DNA from: Gracilaria domingensis
Taxonomy: Eukaryota > Rhodophyta > Florideophyceae > Gracilariales > Gracilariaceae
NCBI GenBank assembly: GCA_022539475.1
Contig: VCMS01000011.1
Location: 124,001-188,000, forward strand
Length of the DNA stretch: 64,000 nt
Direction: 5' to 3'
A program made the translations under genes and the position numbers. Under the pieces are notes generated by a model. It worked only from the letters and a program-made list of their open reading frames with translations, made no database searches and was not told where the DNA came from. This document shows positions 43,430-54,926 of the stretch, piece after piece. The number at the start of each line of letters is the position of its first letter. Position 1 is the first letter of the stretch.

Positions 43430-44506
43430 ATGAACACAAAGTGTTGTGCTTTTATTCTACAATACATATCTTGCTCTCCGTCTTCAAGTCGCACGTCTTC
43501 AAATCGCGCGAGCTTTCATTCATTGAGTCACGTCATTTTGTCTCCTATCGGCATACGTGGGAAGGAAGTAGGAAGGAGAAGGTCAACGTTACACTTTGGT
43601 CGCGCGAAATGTCCATCGAATAGGAACTTTGAAGTTCAAAGTGCGGCACGAGGTCCAAAGTTCGCTCCTGGAACCACTACGTTGCTAGTGCAAATCTCAG
43701 AGCCTGTTCGCGATCTACGCAGCTGGACCCAACAATGGTTGAGCGACTACATTTTCAGTGCAAGGGCCGCACTCACCGTTCCGGTCTCGTTGCGAGTTAA
43801 CGATAAAGAACAGTGCGAAATTCTATTTTACGCGTCAGATTCCACAGTTCGAGGGATTCTTTTAGTCAATGTTGCTGCCGAGGGAGAGAAATCCATCACC
43901 AGTAAGCTACAAATCACTTCGTCTTCGCGCTTCGTTAACCCTTCTGGAACATATACTTCAACGCTACCGGGTGAACGCCGCATCATTCGATATCTGTATT
44001 CTGCGATAGCAGAAAGGTTTGAAAGTGCGCGTGTACTCTACAAATCAAAGAATATACGACTTCGTAAATACTTCGACTCTCACGAAAGCCTGTCTGCGCA
44101 TGCAACCGTCTTAGTGTGTGAAGTGCGAAACGTATCGAGAACTCAACTAGTTTCTTCTCTTCACGATTGGGCTTTCGAAATCCAGTTTAGCGCGACGGGG
44201 CTGTTCTTTGACGAAGCCGCACTTCCGCCCATCTCTCTATCTTCGTTCAGAAATGGGGTCAAAGTACATTCGTGCCAAGGTCCCGATGCTGAAGTTATTG
44301 CCCATGTGCGAACCAAGGGAACCAACGTTGATCGAACGTCGGACACAGGTCCTAGAAGAGTCCCTGTCCGTCCCAACCAAGCAATTGTAGTCGTCTCGGC
44401 AACGTACCCGAACGAGAAGAGTACAAGAGTCTTACTGAAAAGGTATTTTTTAAATGCGCCAGCCGGGTCCATCGATGCGTATAGGTGTGGAGGAGAAGAT
44501 GTCTAA
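43430..44506 (+). CDS. Hypothetical protein, 358 aa
   Basis: Not recognised. The frame is long for its composition and reads as a soluble alpha/beta protein from about residue 70: VQISEPVRDLRSWTQQWLSD, TVPVSLRVNDKEQCEILF, GERRIIRYLYSAIAERFESA. The first 60 residues are Ser/Arg/Cys-rich (MNTKCCAFILQYISCSPSSS) and could be an organelle-targeting peptide. The exact start is uncertain. Converges with the SMP-30-like gene 125 bases downstream. Confidence 0.55.
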   Translation: MNTKCCAFILQYISCSPSSSRTSSNRASFHSLSHVILSPIGIRGKEVGRRRSTLHFGRAKCPSNRNFEVQSAARGPKFAPGTTTLLVQISEPVRDLRSWTQQWLSDYIFSARAALTVPVSLRVNDKEQCEILFYASDSTVRGILLVNVAAEGEKSITSKLQITSSSRFVNPSGTYTSTLPGERRIIRYLYSAIAERFESARVLYKSKNIRLRKYFDSHESLSAHATVLVCEVRNVSRTQLVSSLHDWAFEIQFSATGLFFDEAALPPISLSSFRNGVKVHSCQGPDAEVIAHVRTKGTNVDRTSDTGPRRVPVRPNQAIVVVSATYPNEKSTRVLLKRYFLNAPAGSIDAYRCGGEDV

Positions 44507-44631
44507 CCATTCCATTATGAAGTCTTCGCACGAGATTGTTTCGCCAATTTCCAGATAGTCGCATTCACGCTTCCTCACGTTCTTGATTCGACAGACAGCT
44601 TTGGATAGTCTGAGGTAGCCCTTCATCGGTC

Positions 44632-45858
44632 TTATAGTACTTGAACGGTGGCGACTTTTGAACTTGCGGCAACGTACAATATACCGCGTTCATATGAAAC
44701 CAGAGCAGGTCCAGGTTGCACCCCTGCTTTGATCCACGCTATTGGTGACACTTCTCTCGTACTGCGTCGTGACACATCGAAAACTGCAACTCCATCCGAA
44801 ACCCCAACATACAGTCGATTCTTTTCGTCAAGAACAATGTTGCCCAAAACTCCTGAGAAAAAAGCTTGTTCCCAGTTATGCAGACTTGTAGTCCACTCAT
44901 ACAAAACGACAGGGTCTCTGGCCATCAGAATTTCTTGTCCATCATGAATATGAGATTCAATGACATACTCGGTGAGACATGGCTTCCGTGGAGATGCTTG
45001 AGCGACGAAAAGACGATTATCGATCGTGACAGCCACTCCTGAAGGGCGGTCTAAGTTATCAATGAGACGTACGGGTTCAACATTGCTTACATTTCCCGAT
45101 TGAATCAAACGCAAATCTGAGGCTCGGATGTAGTACACCGACTGAGTCAGATTTGCTCCTGGTGGTTCATCGAGTTTGCGATCAAAGACGTCAATGCTCT
45201 CGACAAGGCCAAAGTAGGCATCTGAGAAGAAAAGGTTTCCTTTAACATCGATTGCCAGCGAATTGGGAGAATTGAGACGGGTATTGTTCCATGCGACTAC
45301 GAATGGTTTGACAGTGTATGATGGGTATATCGTGTGCTCGTGATACTGAAGAGCTAGCAATGCCATATCACGCGCCGCATGTCGTGCAACTATCACGGTG
45401 CACGTTTCATGATCACATGATTCAAGATGCATTGCCGATATTCCTGGTCTTAACAGAGATGCCGCATGAGCCTCATCATTCGCACCACCAGCGTTGTGCA
45501 AGAAAGGTAAAGAGATCGGCGCTTCAGTAGTGAACAAGAAGCATTCATTTGTTGGATGATCACACGTTAGTAGTCCGCTGAATGGTCCTGGTAAGGCTTG
45601 GATTGCGCCCACTCTGAACAACGTTGGAGCCCATTCGTTTATTTCCCCGAGCTTGTTTGTGCTGTTCGGAGATAGTTGAAAGACACTTTTTGCCGGGTCT
45701 GGCGGAGTGTTGTGTATGTTTAGAGGCACTAATTTGAGGATGAGGATAGATATCACGCATGGTATTACGGTGAGGACGACTGATATTACGTTCCGCGAAA
45801 TTGGTCTGTAGTCGTCAGGAGCTGTGGGTGAGAGCAATGATCTTAGGTTGGTCGCCAT
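44632..45858 (-). CDS. SMP-30/gluconolactonase-like membrane-anchored protein
   Basis: A 408-aa predicted six-bladed beta-propeller. A single hydrophobic segment at about 23-43 (NVISVVLTVIPCVISILILK) would anchor it as a type II membrane protein with the propeller outside or in a lumen. Family motifs are NSPNSLAIDVKGNLFFSDAY (197-216), corresponding to the RFNSPND...G.iyFTD block, and DRPSGVAVTIDNRLFVAQ (271-288), corresponding to the RPNGI block. Members hydrolyse lactones or esters using a divalent metal, and related proteins include strictosidine synthase-like enzymes. Metal ligands could not all be assigned, so activity is uncertain. Confidence 0.65.
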   Translation of the reverse strand: MATNLRSLLSPTAPDDYRPISRNVISVVLTVIPCVISILILKLVPLNIHNTPPDPAKSVFQLSPNSTNKLGEINEWAPTLFRVGAIQALPGPFSGLLTCDHPTNECFLFTTEAPISLPFLHNAGGANDEAHAASLLRPGISAMHLESCDHETCTVIVARHAARDMALLALQYHEHTIYPSYTVKPFVVAWNNTRLNSPNSLAIDVKGNLFFSDAYFGLVESIDVFDRKLDEPPGANLTQSVYYIRASDLRLIQSGNVSNVEPVRLIDNLDRPSGVAVTIDNRLFVAQASPRKPCLTEYVIESHIHDGQEILMARDPVVLYEWTTSLHNWEQAFFSGVLGNIVLDEKNRLYVGVSDGVAVFDVSRRSTREVSPIAWIKAGVQPGPALVSYERGILYVAASSKVATVQVL

Positions 45859-47974
45859 GACGAGTTATGACCAATCGATTGTTTGTGTGCCATGAATGGA
45901 GGAAGATGCTATTGCGATGAGTTTGATGCAGAGCTGCATCAGGATATAGGCGATTGGCTCTGGCACTTATCTTTGCTCATCATGTACGGGCCAATTGTCG
46001 CCTTAAAGGAATGCTGCACTATCTCGTATCGAATTCGATTTTTGACGCTGGGTTACGTCTATTTCTCGCCAGATATTGGTTTTCCTCTGATAACTTCTTT
46101 ATCATGAGTGCGTACGTCATCTACTCGTATCGCGTGGGGTTTGCTAAGGACACCCAATGCCCTATAACGCCTTTGACAACATAGCCACCAACTACATATA
46201 TGTACACGCGTTTCGCACATTGACGTGCCATCTAGTTGCAAAACAAAAGAGTTAGATCTCTAAGGTGCTCTCGGTCTGCGCGAGCATTTCGTCACCGATC
46301 GTTCTGCCTGTTCGTCTCTCATTTCTCTCCAAGTACCTCCTCGTTCATCGTATTGAGGCCATCGGCTAAAGGGCACACCACGTCAAGGCGCTCTGCACGT
46401 ACCAGATCGTACCGCCATCGAGACTAGTGCTGCCATAATGTGGGAACGTTCCTCTCGTCCAACCATTGCTTCGGCGTCGACAACAGACAAAAAGAATCAG
46501 CTGGTAACTTCACTACGTTCTCCGACCCCAGCATGAAACCTCTTGGGGAAACGCTTTGATAACGAGCGTTGCAATTCATCTATGAACTACTAAACTGTTC
46601 GGAGCAAAAGAAGAAGGTCCGAGGCTGCACTTTACGAAAGGAGCTTCCATGTGTTCGGTTCTACAAGTGTGGCGGCACTGCGAGAGCAGATATCTGTACG
46701 TGTAGTGATGGCACTATGATAAACGAGTTTTTCTGCGGAACCCTGCGTCCTTTTCTTTCGAAGAAGAAGAAAGTTTTAGTCGCAGTGCAACTCGTCCAAA
46801 TCCGATGTCTTTCTTCATCGTCGTCACCGTCATCATTAGCACCATACTTCGAAATTGCAAGCTTTCTTTTCTAAGCAGCTCATACTTTACAAAAAGCATC
46901 CGGTGAACGAACTGAATCCAAAATTTTTGAATGCTCTGGTTGTTAAAGACTCCTGATTCTCTCTCTCCCTCATTTACAGGTGCAACGCATTAGCTAGTGC
47001 GTGTTGCAGAGCGGTTCTGGTTGAAAGAAACGCTCTCGCGCTAGGCAGACCAGCACTCGTTCTGGCCATTTTCGGATGACTTGTGCACCAGTCATTGATC
47101 GACGTTCGTGACGGGGTGGTAGGCATACTGATCTTGATTCAGGAGTCCTAATAATGTGGTAAATTTGCGAAAGAGTGCTGCCCATGTCTCTACTAGTCGT
47201 GGACTTTAAGTGTTTTACAAAAACCGTTTCCTCTCTTAGAATACTATGATTTCACCCTGACAGTTACAAGTTCAGGTGTGCTGGTTGAAACAAAATCGAA
47301 GTCCCAACTAATAATCAACTTGCCAAACTCTCAACCTTTGTACAACCAAAAAGAAAGAAGATGTAAAAGGTTTACGCTTACATCAGCTCTGTGCAGGACA
47401 GGCCATAGTGCAGTGCTGATTCCAGTGGTATGTTTTGTTCCGCGTGAGCTATTACGTGTACCGCAAAACAAGGTTCAGTTTTCACATACGCGTCATCACA
47501 GCATACTAAAGAAGAAGCAATCTGTTCGCAATCCGAGAACGTTTCTTCATCAATGTGGTCGTAAGTTCCTTAATCCGAAACTAAGGGAGAACCATATACC
47601 TTTGGTACGAAGTGTAAGAACTTTTTACTAAGAAGGCCATCTATTTTCGAAGTATCTCAGAATTAGCCTTTCTTACCCAGTACAGGGTATCATGCCTCTC
47701 TTTTCTATGTTGCTCAGAGGTATTGCAGACCTCGCTTCTAACCTCACATCTGAGGGTCAGTGGAAAGCCCGCTGCCATCGACAGCGTAGAAGGTTCTTTT
47801 TTATCTTGGTTAAGAAAAGAAAAAGAAAGCCAGACCTTTTTGGACTTTCCTGGAGCGATGCAACAAAAAGGTGCGTCACACACAATGTATGCATGCGTAG
47901 ATGTGCTCATTGACTAGAAGATATTAAATAAGTTGTGCTCCAACTACGGGAGAAATACATATCTTCTTCTTTAG

Positions 47975-48575
47975 CAGGCCCGTATTTCTGACTGATTGAC
48001 TACTAGGGCTTAGAATGCGGTAGTCATGACTGACTGACTACAGCAATATCGATATAGTCTGGTCAGATTAGTCATAAGCTCTTAGAATCCAGTTTTTGAT
48101 CGTCTCAGGGCGCCAAATGCGCCGTGAGCTGATCTTGTCCAACACAAAAGGCTCAGAACATAGCATCACTAGTAGAGATATCATGATGTCAATAATGGAT
48201 ATTCAGGCGACTGCTACCAAGTCGAAGGCGGTCGTGCTCTTCATTAGGTAAAGTGCTGTTTATTGTTCTTATTCAACAATCTCCTCGAGAAGCTATCAGT
48301 ATCCCTACTTGGTATATTTTAGACAATGCTCAAACGAAAATGCCATAACACATCTAAAAGCAGCTGCGTCTTGTAATCGTTTAAGAATGTTGTTTGATAG
48401 ATGCTGATTGACATAATACATAGTCTTCTAACAAAGTTTGGGTCTATTTTCGTCCGGTTCTATTTCCGCAATTCTTTAGTGAGTACTTGATGACTATTCT
48501 GACTGACTTGGAGCGAAATTACATGAGTTTTGACTGTCTACTTGGCAAAAATAGTCAGTCAGAAATACGGGCTTG
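47975..48575. mobile_element. Non-autonomous hAT-like element (601 bp)
   Basis: Terminal inverted repeats CAGGCCCGTATTTCTGACTG on the left and CAAGCCCGTATTTCTGACTG on the right (read from the other strand) are flanked by a perfect 8-bp direct repeat, TTCTTTAG, at 47967-47974 and 48576-48583. The 8-bp duplication and CAG terminus identify the hAT superfamily. Subterminal GACTGACTGACTA and AGTCAGTCAG repeats are also typical. There is no transposase frame. The same terminal motif ends the element at 26331. Confidence 0.85.
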
Positions 48576-49545
48576 TTCTTTAGTGCGGACAATACCTCCC
48601 AATTACAGGGCTTTACTAAAGTTTTGCCAGCAGTTTTCTCTCGCTACGTATATGCTGTGCACTGAATCAGTGCCACTGATAGGGATATTCTCTTACCAAA
48701 ATAAGCGGGTCCCAATTCGTGGCTTTGTGCTAGGGCAGGAATAATGTGTCTTCTCGACGAAAATGTGTACAATATACATATAAAGTTGTATATTGGTATC
48801 AGCCAGGATACGTCGTAATTTGTGTACTGCCTTAGTGTGCAGTTTCAGACTGAAGTGGCTGGTAAGCACAAAGCAAAGCAACGACGATGCGCTTCTTGAA
48901 GACGGCCAAGGTGGTTGTCTGCTCTACACTGAATGGACTAGTTGTTCTTTTTCTTGAAAAAAGCTTCTCTGGGTGCCATCACAACAGAAGTGACGATCTG
49001 GTGAGAAGGTATTTCGAGTACTCGTAGACACTGCTTCCGATCTCCACAAAGTGTGAATGTGATGATAAAGATCAGTTTTGGCGCTTGAAGGGCAGCTTGT
49101 CTCCCCGCAAGCAGGACTATGGAGATGTGGCAGTCAAGTGAAATGTAATACTCGGTATGTGCGCGTATGCTGCTTGTGAATCAGTGCGGTACGTAACGTC
49201 GATCGTGGAGCTAGTAGAGCACATTCATTGCGATATGGCAGTGTATGCATTTCAGTGCAGTATAGCTAGAAGCTTGGTATCGACAAGAGCAGGTGCAAAT
49301 TTGATACTAGACGTGTTTTGCTACAGGATCATTTGATTCAATGGGGTGTGTGTGGGCGAAAGGAGAGGCATCGATATGTTGTGTGCTGACTGCACGCAGC
49401 CATTATTACGTTTCTCTCAGTCAGGTGCTTAAAAAGTTGGCGAGCCGAGAAGTGTGGCATGTTGTCGCGGCGGGTTCATTCGGCTGGTCCACGTACCTTG
49501 TTGGGCGCGCACGTTGGTAATACAGGATACGTACCGAACAAGTGC

Positions 49546-49561
49546 AAAAAAAAAAAAAAAA
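49546..49561 (+). repeat. A16 homopolymer
   Basis: Sixteen consecutive A, flanked by GTGC and GAGCAC. No retroelement sequence is recognised upstream, so it is not assigned as a poly(A) tail of an insertion. Confidence 0.8.
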
Positions 49562-51133
49562 GAGCACGTAAAGTAGAAAAGGTATGACAAGGTGTCATAC
49601 ATAGAAGTTTATGGTGGCACGGAAATTATCGCAGCCGTTGGCCAGCGCAGTGAGACAGACATTTACACTTTGGTGGGTGTGGAGTAGCAAATCATATCGC
49701 AGTGCGGATTCGAATGATCACAAACAGTGTTTGAAATCTGTCAATCAAGAGCGACATTGGATGACTCTGCTCCCGCGGAGTATCTCGCTGTGAGGCCCTG
49801 TCTTCATGTGGGCCAAAAAGACAATCGACGGCAGTGCACACAGGAGTTGGTGCCATTTGGCGCAGCAATAAGTAAAAGCAAGTGAGCAAGTGCACGCACG
49901 ATAGAAGCGAGTTACGGCTGGTGGCTGTTGGGTATCATTATTGGTGCAGGTGGGGGCGAGTGAAGGGATGGATTGCTTATGAGGCCCAATGTGTGAAGTT
50001 GTGTCATGGTGAACGCGGGCGCGTGGCGGTTGCAGCAGACGAGAAGCATTGGTCATTACGAGAAGTGAGCTCGGCGGGGAGAAGCAACTCTCAGCCAGCC
50101 AGCGGCGAAATACTACAGTGTGTAAGGATAACACGTGGTGTGTCACAGTTACAGGTACAAGGCTAAGAAGGGCTTGCAGCGTGCAAGTGGCAGGGAGTGG
50201 AGCGTGCAAGAAACGACAAGAAATGGTATCTACAGTACCATACAAACCAGTGGTTTTACACGCGCCTTTTTGGCGGCGCACACATGCGCGAAAAAGGTGC
50301 GCGCCAATTTACAGCGGGCGCCGAAGCGGCACGTGCGCGCAGCTGTATGTGCGGCGCCGCGTATGAGCGGCGCCGCGCGCTGCAGTTTGGTGAACAGCAT
50401 TGAAACGGCGTTTCGCGCGCCATTTGCGCGCGCGCTTGACAGCTGCGCGCGCGGGACAGCGCCCCGCGCAGGTGGTGCGTGTGTGGCCGCCGAACGGGCG
50501 CGCTGACGAGCGTGCTGCTGCGCGCGACGTCTCATCAGGCGCCGATGCTCATCAGCAGCCGCGCGGCGCGTGCTTTTTTCGCTGCCGCGTCGCTTCGCCG
50601 CTTGCGCGCTTCGTTCCCTTGCGCGCGTCCCGCCGCGGCCGCCCCAAAGCTGCGCGCGCTCGCGATCTATCTGCATCGCGGCTCGTCGAGCCGCGGCTCT
50701 CTTGCGCAAGCTGGCGCCGCGGCTGCCCAGCGCGATCGCGCAGCCGCGTGTGATCGCCCAGTCGCCAAGCAGCACAGAATCGCCAGCCAGCCAGCCCGCC
50801 TGTACTGTACTGTACGTCACTGCGCCAGGCGGCGCGCGCAAAAAGCGCTCGCGGCGCGCGAAAAAACGCACGCAGCGCGCCACACTCGTTTCAAAAATTC
50901 AAACCAGGCGCGCCGCCGTTTACAGCGCGCCGCGCGCGCCGCGCGCGAATAAAAGCGCGCGCGCTTCCGCACCGCATCAAAACGCGCCGCCGCGCGCGCG
51001 ATATGCAGCGGCGCCACATGGCGCGCGCCCGCGCTCATACCGCCGTCATAGCCGCGCAGCACCTGCGCGACTCGCACTGCCGCCGTGTGCAAAGCCGCGC
51101 TGCGCCCCCACTCCGCTCTTCCCGCGTCCCCAT

Positions 51134-51163
51134 CCCCCCCCCCTCTTTCTTCCCCCCCCCCCC
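51134..51163 (+). promoter_or_regulatory. Coding-strand C-tracts upstream of the 726-aa gene
   Basis: C10 (51134-51143) and C12 (51152-51163) separated by TCTTTCTT, 60-89 bases upstream of the ATG at 51223. Same strand sense and distance as the tracts before IPK1 and LIN9. Likely a core promoter or leader pyrimidine element; function inferred. Confidence 0.4.
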
Positions 51164-51222
51164 TGCACCCCTCGTTCTCATCTCCTTCAAGCCCGCCGCA
51201 GCTTTGCACACCGCCTTGTGTA

Positions 51223-52792
51223 ATGGCGGCCGTGACCGCCTCCCCCTCCGACCGCCAATGCAAGCGCGCAGATCCGCACGCCTTGCCGGCTCGCAGCGAG
51301 GTGCCGCGCTCCTCCTCCTTCACCCGTTCGCGCCGCTTCCTCACCGGCCACGGCCTGTCCGCGCGCGAGTCCTTCGGCGTGGTGGACGACTCCACCACCA
51401 GACATGTATTCCACGCAGCTCGCATGCAACTCATGGACATGCTGCCCACCGAGTGTCACACGCCGCCGCCGCCGCCCAGTGTGTCTTCGTGGCCGACGCG
51501 CCGATCGGCCGCCAGCGTGCCGCCGGCGCCGCCGCTGCCGCGCAAGCGCTTTGCCACCGTGCCGTCGTACGTGGGCTCCGTGCGCGCCGCGCGCTCCGTG
51601 CAGGAGGCGCGCTTCAAGAGCGTGGCGGAGGCGCGGCAGTGGTTTGAGCACATGGGCGCCGAAAAGAGTGCGGAGCACAGCGCCAGCTCGGCTGTGTCCG
51701 ACAACAACCAGCACAAGCGCAGCTCACGTCATGGCAGTGCGCTGGAGCATGCACACCCGCGCATCAACGCGCGCGCCAGTTGCTGCGAACAACTACGTGA
51801 TGCGCCTCGCGCTGAGGCGGCGCGCGGCCGTGAGTCGCGCGTCAGCGGCGCTCGCAAACACGCTGGCGCGGCCGATGATGCCAGTAGTCTCGAGTCAGCC
51901 AACGAGAGCGCGCTGAAACCAGTGGCGGTGGCCAACATGCCCGAGAGCGAGAGCGTGACGCCGTGCTCGTCCGACGCGCCGCTGTCGCCGTACGTGCCGA
52001 GCGTGCTGACTTCGGACCGCGTGTGTGCGCGCGGCTTCTTGGAGGACGCGGTGCTGCGCGCCGGCGCGCGCGGCAGCGCCAAGCTGTCGCGGCGCGACTC
52101 GCACGCGGCGTATGTGGCTCACGTGGTGCACGTCGATGAGGGCGACGACGGCAGCGGCGGCGCCAGCGGCAAGGACGGCGACGACGGCGACGGCGACGAC
52201 GGCGACGGCGACGACGGCGACGGCGACGACGACGACAGCGACCGCATCGTGCTGGACGACGTGGCGCGCTTCGCGGGGGAGAGGGAGACGGCGCCGCTGG
52301 AGGCGCACGAGAAGAGGGCGTCCGGACTGCATCGCATCAACGGCTTGAGCAGCACGCTGAAGCGCAGGCTGCCGCGCGGCGGCAGCTTCACGCGCGTCGC
52401 GCGGAGCCGCAGCTTTGGGCGCGTCGGGCGGCTGCGGTCGTTCGGGCGCAAGGAGGCGATTCAGCGCGACGAGCAGGAGGAGGACGCGGCGGCGGCGGGC
52501 GGCGAACGTGGCACCATCTCGACGCCGAAGCGCAGCAGGGAGCGCGGTGAGCGCGCGGACAGGCGGGAGCACGGCGCGGACGCGGGCGGCGCCATGCTAC
52601 GTAGCAAGTCGGCGCCTGCCACGCAGTGGTGGAAACGTGTGTCTCGTGGCGCGCCGCGCGCGCGCTCGTGCGAGCCGCCCGCGCCGCCCGCGCCGCCCGC
52701 GCCGCCCGCGCCGCCCGCGCCGCCCGCGCCGCCCGCGCCGCCGCGCTCGCCGCCGCGCACGCCGCCGCGCGCCAAGTCGGTGCACTTTGCCG

Positions 52793-52836
<44 letters not shown>

Positions 52837-53086
52837 CAGCCGCGCCGCGAGGAGGATGGCGGCGACGGCGGCGGCGACGGCGGCGACGACGCGTTTGTGA
52901 CAATCGAGCGGCGCATCAAGCGCACGCACGCGGACGGCCGCGTCGAGCTGCTGACGCGGCGCGTGCGCGTGCGCGCCGAGCGCGTGCTGCACAACGGCGA
53001 CGTGATCATTCGTCGCCGCGTGAGCAGGGCGCGCGCCGACGGCAACGGCACCGAGCTCATGACGGTGCGCCAGCTCATCTCGCGCA

Positions 53087-53149
<63 letters not shown>

Positions 53150-53403
53150 GCCGCGGCAGCGGCCAGTGGATTCGCCGCGCGTCGTCGCTGCCGGACGTGG
53201 CCGCCGCCACGGGCGCCGCCGCCGCCACCGCCGCCACCGCGCGCGCGGCGCGCGGCGCGCGCGCGCGCACGCTGTCGTACGGCGCGGACGGCGGCGCGCG
53301 CGCCAGCAGCGAGCACCGCGCGCACGCGCGCCGGCGGCAGCGCGCGGCCGCCGTGCGCGCCGCGCTGCGCTCGTGGCTGCGCGCGCGGCGCGGCGGCGGG
53401 TAG
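51223..53403 (+). CDS. Low-complexity protein, 726 aa, unknown
   Basis: Not recognised. The N-terminal 140 residues are the most protein-like (RSSSFTRSRRFLTGHG, ARFKSVAEARQWFEHMG at about 127-143). The rest is disordered and built on repeats: an Asp/Gly run at about 318-338, alternating Pro-Pro-Ala, poly-Gly, poly-Pro (about 19 residues) and poly-Ala. Between the Gly and Pro runs a basic segment (TIERRIKRTHADGRVELLTR) may form strands. SFTR/SFGR motifs recur with basic residues and could be phosphorylation sites. The start at 51223 (MAAVTASPS) follows pyrimidine tracts; the frame is open to 51085. Third positions are almost all G or C. The frame stays open despite competing frames, so coding is likely but not certain. 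Confidence 0.55.
52173..52235 (+). repeat. GAC/GGC codon repeat (Asp-Gly run)
   Basis: Tandem units of GACGGCGAC inside the 726-aa gene, encoding an Asp/Gly stretch ending in four Asp codons. Confidence 0.8.
52681..52743 (+). repeat. GCGCCGCCC nonamer repeat
   Basis: About seven tandem copies of a 9-base unit, coding alternating Ala-Pro-Pro in the 726-aa protein. Confidence 0.85.
52795..52833 (+). repeat. GGC trinucleotide repeat (poly-Gly)
   Basis: About 13 uninterrupted GGC units coding poly-glycine in the 726-aa protein. Confidence 0.85.
53092..53149 (+). repeat. CCG trinucleotide repeat (poly-Pro)
   Basis: About 19 uninterrupted CCG units coding poly-proline in the 726-aa protein, the longest uninterrupted codon run in the window. 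Confidence 0.85.
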
Positions 53404-53427
53404 GGCGCGCGCGCGCGCGCGCGCGCC
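53404..53427. repeat. Alternating GC tract
   Basis: Directly after the stop codon of the 726-aa gene is an uninterrupted run of about eleven GC dinucleotides, a sequence able to adopt Z-DNA. GCGC-rich DNA continues to about 53.5 kb. Confidence 0.7.
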
Positions 53428-53638
53428 GTGAAGGGCGCGCGGCGTGCGCGCCGGCGTCGCGCGAGCGCGCGCGCGCGCTCGCGCTCGCGCTCGCGCGAGG
53501 CCGCGCGCGCGCTTTTTTCGCGCGCAGAACGCGTTGCGCGTGGCACCGCGCCGCGCGCGACGCTACTTGTGCTGAGGCGGCGGCGCGCGCCGGCTGGCGG
53601 GCGGCGCGCCGCCGCGCCGGCGCACACGCGGCGCAGAC

Positions 53639-54893
53639 ATGCCGCCGCCGCCCGAGCTCCGGCCTGCTGCTGCCGCCGCCGCCGCCGCTGCCGATGGCGC
53701 CGCCGCCGTCGCCGCCGCGCCAGCCGCGCCGCGCCTGCCGCTGCGCGCGCGCGTGCTGCTGCACGCGCAGCAGCGCGCCGCCAAGAGGCCGCGCGCCGCG
53801 GCGCGCGAGCCGGCCGCGCCGCCCAAGCGGCGCAGGCGCGCGGCGCAGGCGCGCGCGCCGTCGCTCGGGTCGCTCATCGTGTCCAACGTGCTGCAGGCGC
53901 GGTCGCGCGTGGCGCCCGGCTTTGTGCGCGGCGCGCGCGCCAACGTGATTGACGCCAGGCTGCGCGAGATCGTGGTGGACTGGCTGATGGAGGTGGCCGC
54001 CGAGTACGCGGCGCCCAGCACCACGCTGGCGCTCGCCGTCAACTACCTCGACCGCATGCTGGCGTGCTGCAGCGTGACGCGCCACTCGGTGCAGCCCGTG
54101 GCGGTGGTGTGCATGCTGCTGGCGTGCAAGATGGACCACTCCGAGCCGCCGTCCATGCTGGACGGCGTGGCCATGTGCGACCGCTCCGCCGACGCCGCCG
54201 TGCTGCTGGCCATGGAGACGACCATCCTTCTGCGCCTAAACTTTGACCTCAACGTGTTCACGCCGTGCTCCGCGCTGTCGCTGCTGCTGCCGCAGCTGCT
54301 GCCGCCCGAGCTGCTGCACGCCGCCGCGCCGCTGTCGCGCGTGCTCGCGCACGTGGCCATGCTGCACGCGCCGCTGGCCGCGCGCGCGCCGCCCACCGTC
54401 GCGCTGGCGTGCGTGCTGCTGTGCGCGCACGCGCTCGACGCGCCGCTGCCGCGCGCGTTCGCGCGCGCGCCGCCGGACGCGCGCCGCGCCGTGTGCGCGC
54501 CGCCCGTCGTCGACGCCGCCGTGCTGCTGTGGCACAAGTGGCTGTCGCTGCACGAGCGCGCGCCGCGCAGCGCGCCGCCGCGCTGGCTGCTGCGCCAGTG
54601 GCCGCACGTCACGCCGCGCGCCTACGCCGCGCGCGAGCCGCCGCTCTCGCCGTCGCGCCTGCGCGAGCGCCTGCGCGCGCAGCTGTGCGCCGGCGCGGGC
54701 GCGGGCGCGGGCGCGTGCGCGCCGCCGCCGTCGCCGCCGCGCGCCGCCACGCCCGTTTGCACGCCGCGGCGCGCGGCGCCGCGCTCGCCGTCGGCCGGCG
54801 CGGGCGCGGCCACGCCCGCGTCGTCCGCCACGACCGCCGCGGGCGCAGGCGCGCGCGCGCGCGCGTGTCGGCTGTCGACGTCGCCGCTGCTGG

Positions 54894-54926
<33 letters not shown>

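Larger units (their letters stand above)
45859..51222. other. Long intergenic region with hAT-like element; GC rises after about 50.2 kb
   Basis: 5.4 kb with no recognised gene. It includes the hAT-like element at 47975-48575 and an A16 tract at 49546-49561. From about 50.25 kb the DNA becomes dominated by GCGC-type sequence, making long spurious frames on both strands. Pyrimidine tracts near 51134-51163 precede the next gene. Confidence 0.55.

Noticed and set aside
49546-49561. A16 tract as poly(A) tail of a retroposed gene
   Set aside because: No coding or RNA-like sequence precedes it and no flanking duplication is evident.
52461-54139. Long minus-strand open frames (over 350 codons) opposite the 726-aa and cyclin genes
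   Set aside because: They translate to Arg/Ala/Pro runs dictated by GC-rich composition, lack domains, and oppose a clear cyclin on the plus strand.
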